Virus record (IMG/VR): IMGVR_UViG_3300042349_000286
Location: 1 to 27,472 of that record
Direction: 5' to 3' (one strand)
Source: a virus
Length of the DNA stretch: 27,472 nt
The first letter of the stretch is position 1, and each line of letters begins with the position of its first letter. Below, piece after piece: positions 22,614 through 27,472 of the stretch. The notes beneath the pieces are model-generated. The model saw only the letters and a program-made list of their open reading frames with translations, did not search any database and had not been told where the DNA came from. The translations under genes were made by a program, and so were the position numbers.

Positions 22614-23201
22614 TTATAATTGTTTTAAAAATTCACGTGATAAAATTACTTTCTCTTTTAGCTTTTCAATTATTTCTGGGTTATAGTCAAATTCAAACGT
22701 TTTTATGCGTTGTTTTGGCTCAACTTCGTAAATATGAGGTATTGCCTCGTTGTCTAACAAAACATAGCTTAAAACCGCTTTTTTGCACCCTGTTAAATGC
22801 ATGTATATTTGTAGCTGGTAAAAATAGTCTTTATTTTGCAATTCCTTTTCAAAGATAGGGAAAGTAAAACAACTCCAAACGCATTTGGCATCATAGACCG
22901 TATCTCCAACAATTAAATCAGGCGTGCCACAAAAATAATCATTTTCAAAATATTGCTCATTTTTAATAGTAAATGGCAAATCTAAAACAGTCATCATTAA
23001 GTCAATTGCTTTGTCTTCGTCTTGTATGCCTCTCTCGGTGTACTTTGATTTAATTTCATTTTGAACATTAAACATTTGACAAATTGCCCATTCTTTAAGG
23101 TAGCTTTTTGTTGTTTCGCTTAACGTTTCTGATTTTGCTCTTGGCTCGGTCATTAATTTACCGCCTGCGCTGGCTCGGATTTTAAAGTTTTGATAATTCA
23201 T
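22614..23201 (-). CDS. YqaJ/lambda-exonuclease-like recombination nuclease
   Basis: 195 aa. PD-(D/E)xK signature: CGTPDLIVGD with Asp95, VYDAKC with Asp104 and Lys106, and YQLQIYMHL with Gln129/Gln131; ERG at 57-59 may form the first acidic helix. It would resect double-strand ends so that the annealase upstream can pair single strands. The start overlaps the annealase gene by 20 bases and the stop is one base from the SSB-like gene. Domain length is normal for phage members. Confidence 0.8.
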   Translation of the reverse strand: MNYQNFKIRASAGGKLMTEPRAKSETLSETTKSYLKEWAICQMFNVQNEIKSKYTERGIQDEDKAIDLMMTVLDLPFTIKNEQYFENDYFCGTPDLIVGDTVYDAKCVWSCFTFPIFEKELQNKDYFYQLQIYMHLTGCKKAVLSYVLLDNEAIPHIYEVEPKQRIKTFEFDYNPEIIEKLKEKVILSREFLKQL

Positions 23202-23811
23202 TTTCTGCGTTTTCTGTTAGGTTATATTTTGATTTTACTTGTTCTAATGTAGCGGATTTGTCTTTTATGGCTTGGACAACTTTTGACCAATTTGGGTGGT
23301 TTTCGTCCATGTCTATAAGTGTTAAATCAGGCGTATAAGCGATTAAATCTTTTCTGTTTAAGTCTGACCCGAAATATAAACCAAAATGGTCGCAAGCGTC
23401 TTTTATAGCTATGCTTTTTGCATTTGGAAAAGCCATAGACAATGCACCATTGTTAATATTTGCCAAATCTGCGGGACTTGTACCCTTTGCCGTTTGCAAT
23501 TGGCTCGCACCTATGCCGTCATGAAATTGCCATTCACCGCTAATTGGGTGCAAATAATGCACTCTAACAGTTACCCAAACCCCATTAAAAGATTGGCCTT
23601 GTCCTGTGATTTCGATTTTATAGTTTTTAAAAATAGCTTTTAAAAGATACTCAACCCTTTCAATTGGCAGGTATTTGTAACCTCTAATAAACGGGTGTTC
23701 TTTAACCCATTTAGGGTCTGGATTTTGATTAAGCAAAGTTATAAAAATATCTTGCTTTTGTATTTGTACTTTATCAAGGTACAAATCTTGAATTTTTGGT
23801 AAATTACTCAT
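23182..23811 (-). CDS. Rad52-like single-strand annealing protein
   Basis: 209 aa. The region from about 55 to 160 has the Rad52/annealase layout: YKIEITGQGQSFNGVWVTV, a beta segment with HDGIGASQLQTAKG, then AFPNAKSIAIKDACDHFGLY, in which the 'KexxtDAlkrAlr.fG' helix of Rad52 is recognisable. It would load on single-stranded DNA and anneal complementary strands. Together with the exonuclease and SSB-like protein it makes a compact phage recombination set. Similar to RAD52-like phage proteins by pattern only; remote families such as Erf or RecT are the alternatives. Confidence 0.65.
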   Translation of the reverse strand: MSNLPKIQDLYLDKVQIQKQDIFITLLNQNPDPKWVKEHPFIRGYKYLPIERVEYLLKAIFKNYKIEITGQGQSFNGVWVTVRVHYLHPISGEWQFHDGIGASQLQTAKGTSPADLANINNGALSMAFPNAKSIAIKDACDHFGLYFGSDLNRKDLIAYTPDLTLIDMDENHPNWSKVVQAIKDKSATLEQVKSKYNLTENAENELSKL

Positions 23812-23836
23812 GTTTTCTATATTTAAAATTATGGTA

Positions 23837-23844
23837 CAAAAATA
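23837..23844 (-). promoter_or_regulatory. Promoter -7 box upstream of the annealase gene
   Basis: TATTTTTG on the minus strand, 25 bases before the start, just after the terminator at 23886-23916. No good -33 box was found at 19 bases. Placement between a terminator and a start supports a promoter. Confidence 0.45.
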
Positions 23845-23885
23845 AACATTTTGCTTTTATTGGCATAGATTTTAACACTTTTTTA

Positions 23886-23916
23886 ACAAAAAACCCTCTA
23901 CGATGGGCGCAGAGGG
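23886..23916 (-). terminator. Intrinsic terminator before the annealase gene
   Basis: Six-base arms CCCTCT and AGAGGG with a GC-rich loop, followed by a T-run (TTTTTTG) on the minus strand. It ends the transcript of the membrane-anchored protein gene, which stops at 23965. Confidence 0.8.
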
Positions 23917-23964
23917 CAATTAATAACCTTAAATATTAATATGAAAACATGGCAAAGATAATAA

Positions 23965-24513
23965 TTAAAATCTAATCTCGTACGAAACTACCGCAAAATT
24001 TTGATTATTTATTTTTAGATAGTCAAATTTATAGTTTTTATAGCCAACTCCGACCTTTAAAACTGGCATTTGAGCATTAAAATCAGAACCCAAACCACCG
24101 CTTAAACTAAAGTTTTTTTGTTTAGGCTTTTCAACTTCCATTTCAGGAATAAGATAATCTAACTTCACATCTCTAATTTTGCCTTGATGGATAACAGATA
24201 TATCAGCAGTCAAGTCTTTATTGCTTAATCGTGTTTTATATTCTTTCAGTTCAAACATTTCATTACATACGCTATCCTTTTCATATACATTTAACGTCTG
24301 ATACATTATCTTTTCTTTTTCAACCTCTTTTATTAAATCTTTGTAAAGTGTCTTTAAAACGGGTTTATTTACGATTTTTGTAATTGTAACCGTATCGGTA
24401 ACTTTTAACGTGCCTTGTTTAGCAGGAATACTGATTTTTTCTTGTTCGCATGACCGCATTAATATAAACACGATTACACCGCCTAAAATTAGAAATAAGA
24501 TATTATTTTTCAT
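23965..24513 (-). CDS. Membrane-anchored phage protein of unknown function
   Basis: 182 aa. Residues 1-20 form an N-terminal membrane segment (ILFLILGGVIVFILM), then RSCEQEK, a helical Lys/Glu linker (KDLIKEVEKEKIMYQ) and a C-terminal beta-strand pattern with GVGYKNYKFDYLKI and an aromatic end (SYEIRF). The end looks like outer-membrane beta hairpins, so a periplasm-spanning function is possible, but spanin or pore roles would be guesswork. It is coupled by a 4-base overlap to the gene upstream and is followed by a terminator. Confidence 0.5.
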   Translation of the reverse strand: MKNNILFLILGGVIVFILMRSCEQEKISIPAKQGTLKVTDTVTITKIVNKPVLKTLYKDLIKEVEKEKIMYQTLNVYEKDSVCNEMFELKEYKTRLSNKDLTADISVIHQGKIRDVKLDYLIPEMEVEKPKQKNFSLSGGLGSDFNAQMPVLKVGVGYKNYKFDYLKINNQNFAVVSYEIRF

Positions 24514-24752
24514 TGGTTATCGATTACAAAGTTAATATTAAACAAAGGTACTATTTTTCTGCATTTCTTTACACCATTATAAGACATATTATTTTCTTTT
24601 GCATAGTCTGGTATCGTTTGTAAATTTAAAAGCATTCCACATAGTTCAATAAAATGAACCAAGTCATCATTTAATAATTCATTTTTATCAAATTTTTCAT
24701 AGATAAATTTTTCTAATTTTTCTCCGTTGGTTGTGTTTGTTGGTGTTTCCAT
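24510..24752 (-). CDS. Small HTH-like phage protein (80 aa)
   Basis: 80 aa. After an acidic first half comes IPDYAKENNMSYNGVKKCRK, with the look of a helix-turn-helix ('isdYAKxnnmSYnGVkk') and then a short hydrophobic strand at the end. I recall similar small proteins in Flavobacterium phages. It opens close after the 24-base repeat. Regulatory or DNA-binding role is only suggested. Confidence 0.5.
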   Translation of the reverse strand: METPTNTTNGEKLEKFIYEKFDKNELLNDDLVHFIELCGMLLNLQTIPDYAKENNMSYNGVKKCRKIVPLFNINFVIDNQ

Positions 24753-24756
24753 AGGT

Positions 24757-24772
24757 TCAATATTTTGAACTG
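24757..24772. repeat. Inverted repeat TTCAATATTTTGAA region
   Basis: GTTCAA and TTGAAC arms around four bases, lying between the small HTH-like gene and the 24-base repeat, with the second arm inside that repeat. No T-run follows, so it is probably not a terminator. Confidence 0.5.
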
Positions 24773-24788
24773 CGTATATTTACAAGTT
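24765..24788. repeat. 24-base direct repeat, copy 2, downstream of methyltransferase 2
   Basis: Identical to 16001-16024. Here its GTT end merges with GTTGCCAGC, the left member of the inverted repeat that bounds the methyltransferase 2 gene. See the first copy for the palindrome. Confidence 0.8.
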
Positions 24789-24800
24789 GCCAGCAATACT
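24786..24800. repeat. Left end of an inverted repeat around methyltransferase 2
   Basis: GTTGCCAGCAATACT here matches the reverse complement of 25666-25680 at 14 of 15 positions. The two enclose the gene, and the left copy overlaps its stop. Cassette-bounding repeat in the reading given for the attC-like sites. Confidence 0.7.
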
Positions 24801-25650
24801 AAACAGACCGCATAAACGAAAAGATATGTTCGACTATTCCAACAGTCCAACCATCGCCTATTAAGTTGCCGGCTTGTGCTTTATTTAAGTTTCTTGTATA
24901 TCCTAAAGGGATATTGTGTAATTTTTCTAATTCAGTTTGAGTGCAATATCTTACACCTTTACTTTCGTCCATTTTTTCATCTGTATAAATTATAGTTGTC
25001 ATTCCAGTAGTTGCATATCTATGAAGCATATATCTTTGATTTGCATCTCGACCACAACTTGTATTTAAACAAGTATGTTTTTGTTTGTCAGAGTAACCAT
25101 ATTCTAAAATATCATTTAAAGATATTTTTTTGTCTTTCGGTTGTGGTATTGCACATTTTCTGTTACCAAACAAATCAAAACTTTCAGGCCCAATATTAGT
25201 CCAAAACAATCTATCTCTTAAAGCTCCAGAAACTCTTGCACCATTTAATCGTACAGGTTCAGTTCCTAATAAATCAGAAATAGTATTATATCCTAAATCG
25301 TCCATTATTACATTTTCAAGTAAATAGTAAGTTGGTTTTGTTTCCTCAAGTAATCTAATGTATTCATAAAATAACATTGATTTCATTCCTTTTAAACCAT
25401 CTCTTACACTATTTGCTCTACTAAAATCTTGGCAAGGACTGCCGCCAATTAATAAATCTATTTTTGGTAAATCTTGGCCTTTTACTTTTGTTACATCTCC
25501 AATATGTTTAGTATTTGGAAAATTGTCTTTTGTACATTGTATTGCGTGTTTTTTTATTTCACTTGCAAAATAGTTATCTACTTTGATGCCTAAATTATCA
25601 AGTGCAATTTGTCCGCAACTCATACCATCGAATAAAGATAATACATTCAT
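24799..25650 (-). CDS. C5-cytosine DNA methyltransferase 2 (Dcm-like)
   Basis: 283 aa, compact. Motif I VLSLFDGMSCG (3-13), catalytic GGSPCQD with Cys73, motif VI LENV (111-114), LRDR (144-147), and motif X IGDGWTVGIVEHIF. A short target-recognition region lies between about 180 and 235. It resembles methyltransferase 1 throughout the core and at its end (VEHIFSFM), but lacks that protein's N-terminal extension. No restriction enzyme nearby. It is enclosed by a 15-base inverted repeat and lies between two attC-like sites, so it seems to be an acquired single-gene unit. Start ATG at 25650. Confidence 0.9.
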   Translation of the reverse strand: MNVLSLFDGMSCGQIALDNLGIKVDNYFASEIKKHAIQCTKDNFPNTKHIGDVTKVKGQDLPKIDLLIGGSPCQDFSRANSVRDGLKGMKSMLFYEYIRLLEETKPTYYLLENVIMDDLGYNTISDLLGTEPVRLNGARVSGALRDRLFWTNIGPESFDLFGNRKCAIPQPKDKKISLNDILEYGYSDKQKHTCLNTSCGRDANQRYMLHRYATTGMTTIIYTDEKMDESKGVRYCTQTELEKLHNIPLGYTRNLNKAQAGNLIGDGWTVGIVEHIFSFMRSV

Positions 25651-25665
25651 ATCGTAATAATTAAA

Positions 25666-25680
25666 AGTACTGCTGGCAAC
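25666..25680. repeat. Right end of the inverted repeat around methyltransferase 2
   Basis: AGTACTGCTGGCAAC, reverse complement of 24786-24800 with one mismatch. It ends with AAC, the first core of the attC-like hairpin that follows. Confidence 0.7.
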
Positions 25681-25807
25681 AATGCATATACAAAAGCAGG
25701 GCTTCGGTGCAAAATTTCAGCGTTTGTGTTTCTATTGTTCATTTGTTCTAAATTGAAAGTTCAGTAATTCTAATCCCTGCCCTCGTATATGCTCAACGTT
25801 AGGCGTA
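25672..25807. repeat. attC-like hairpin site between methyltransferase 2 and RtcB genes
   Basis: GCATATAC (25684-25691) pairs with GTATATGC (25785-25792), and GCAGGG (25696-25701) with CCCTGC (25775-25780), separated by a 4-by-4 internal loop and leaving a 73-base terminal part. The outer cores are AAC (25678-25680) and GTTAGGC (25798-25804, matching GTTRRRY). Read on the minus strand, GCCTAAC then follows the RtcB gene and GTTGCCAG precedes the methyltransferase gene, as at a junction of two integron cassettes. One core (GTTGCCA) deviates from consensus. Confidence 0.55.
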
Positions 25808-25816
25808 ATGGCTACA

Positions 25817-27311
<1,495 letters not shown>

Positions 27312-27314
27312 CCA

Positions 27315-27342
27315 CAAAAATAATACATTAAACTAAAACAAA
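27315..27342 (-). promoter_or_regulatory. Possible promoter reading into rtcB
   Basis: TATTTTTG (27322-27315) and TTTG (27342-27339) with 16 bases between. It lies just after the stop of the partial gene and before the attC-like hairpin, so the hairpin would be in the leader of the rtcB transcript. Confidence 0.4.
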
Positions 27343-27349
27343 ATCTTTT

Positions 27350-27472
27350 TTAACAATCTTTTAACATTAAGCTATGGTCTAAAACTATCCATTGCATTGC
27401 CATTTCAGCACGTTGTTTGCTGGTCCTTGTTTTTTTACGAATAAAATCTACACCCCATTCAATCCATTGTTT
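27350..27472 (-). CDS. End of an unknown gene (partial, 40 codons)
   Basis: The frame enters the window reading KQWIEWGVDFIRKKTRTSKQ and stops at 27350. It is basic and helical. No family recognised from this fragment; its start lies beyond the window. The stop lies 38 bases before the attC-like site upstream of rtcB, so it could be the previous cassette gene. Confidence 0.5.
   Translation of the reverse strand, partial: KQWIEWGVDFIRKKTRTSKQRAEMAMQWIVLDHSLMLKDC

Noticed and set aside
23965-24513. Lipoprotein signal with lipobox at RSC
   Set aside because: The residue before Ser is Arg, not the small residue required, and the first helix is better read as a membrane anchor.

Overview
The window is an AT-rich stretch in which every convincing gene lies on the minus strand. 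It looks like part of a tailed-phage or prophage genome from a Bacteroidota (Flavobacterium-like) host. The grounds are the phage gene content, leaders that are AT-rich and lack clear Shine-Dalgarno sites, and promoters of the Bacteroidota type (TTTG, 16-19 bases, TAnnTTTG). No integrase, portal or lysis gene was recognised, so temperate or lytic lifestyle cannot be settled.

Reading in the direction of transcription (right to left): 27472-24753 is an accessory block with the end of an unknown gene, an RtcB RNA ligase and a C5-cytosine methyltransferase. The last two are separated and flanked by integron-attC-like hairpin sites. 24752-19861 is an early DNA module: a small HTH-like protein, a membrane-anchored protein, a Rad52-like annealase, a YqaJ-like exonuclease, a protein with an SSB-like acidic tip, and a large primase-polymerase/DUF3987 helicase. 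19860-19468 is a 393-base non-coding stretch with iteron-like repeats (candidate origin), a promoter and a structured leader. 19467-14696 holds a GIY-YIG protein, a VRR-NUC nuclease, many small unknown genes, a second C5 methyltransferase and small DNA-binding proteins. 14693-12301 is a SNF2-like helicase beside an N4/N6 DNA methyltransferase. 12299-9764 holds small proteins, a two-TM protein, a sigma-like protein, a CxxC protein and a glycosyltransferase split into two ORFs.

The packaging and structural module follows: small and large terminase (9777-8193), a tail assembly chaperone with a convincing -1 frameshift (8174-7450), neck/tail genes, two large tail proteins, a tape measure protein, an XkdF-like protease/scaffold, and the first nine codons of what is probably the major capsid gene at base 28. 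Tail genes therefore precede head genes, an order different from most siphoviruses.

The most notable signals are the cassette-like RtcB and methyltransferase units bounded by AAC...GTT palindromes, a 24-base repeat after each of the two C5 methyltransferases, two leader RNAs with long-range loop pairing whose G-U wobbles fit the transcribed strand, the iteron region, the frameshifted chaperone and the split glycosyltransferase. All functional statements rest on reading the sequence and remembered family features; no database search was run.
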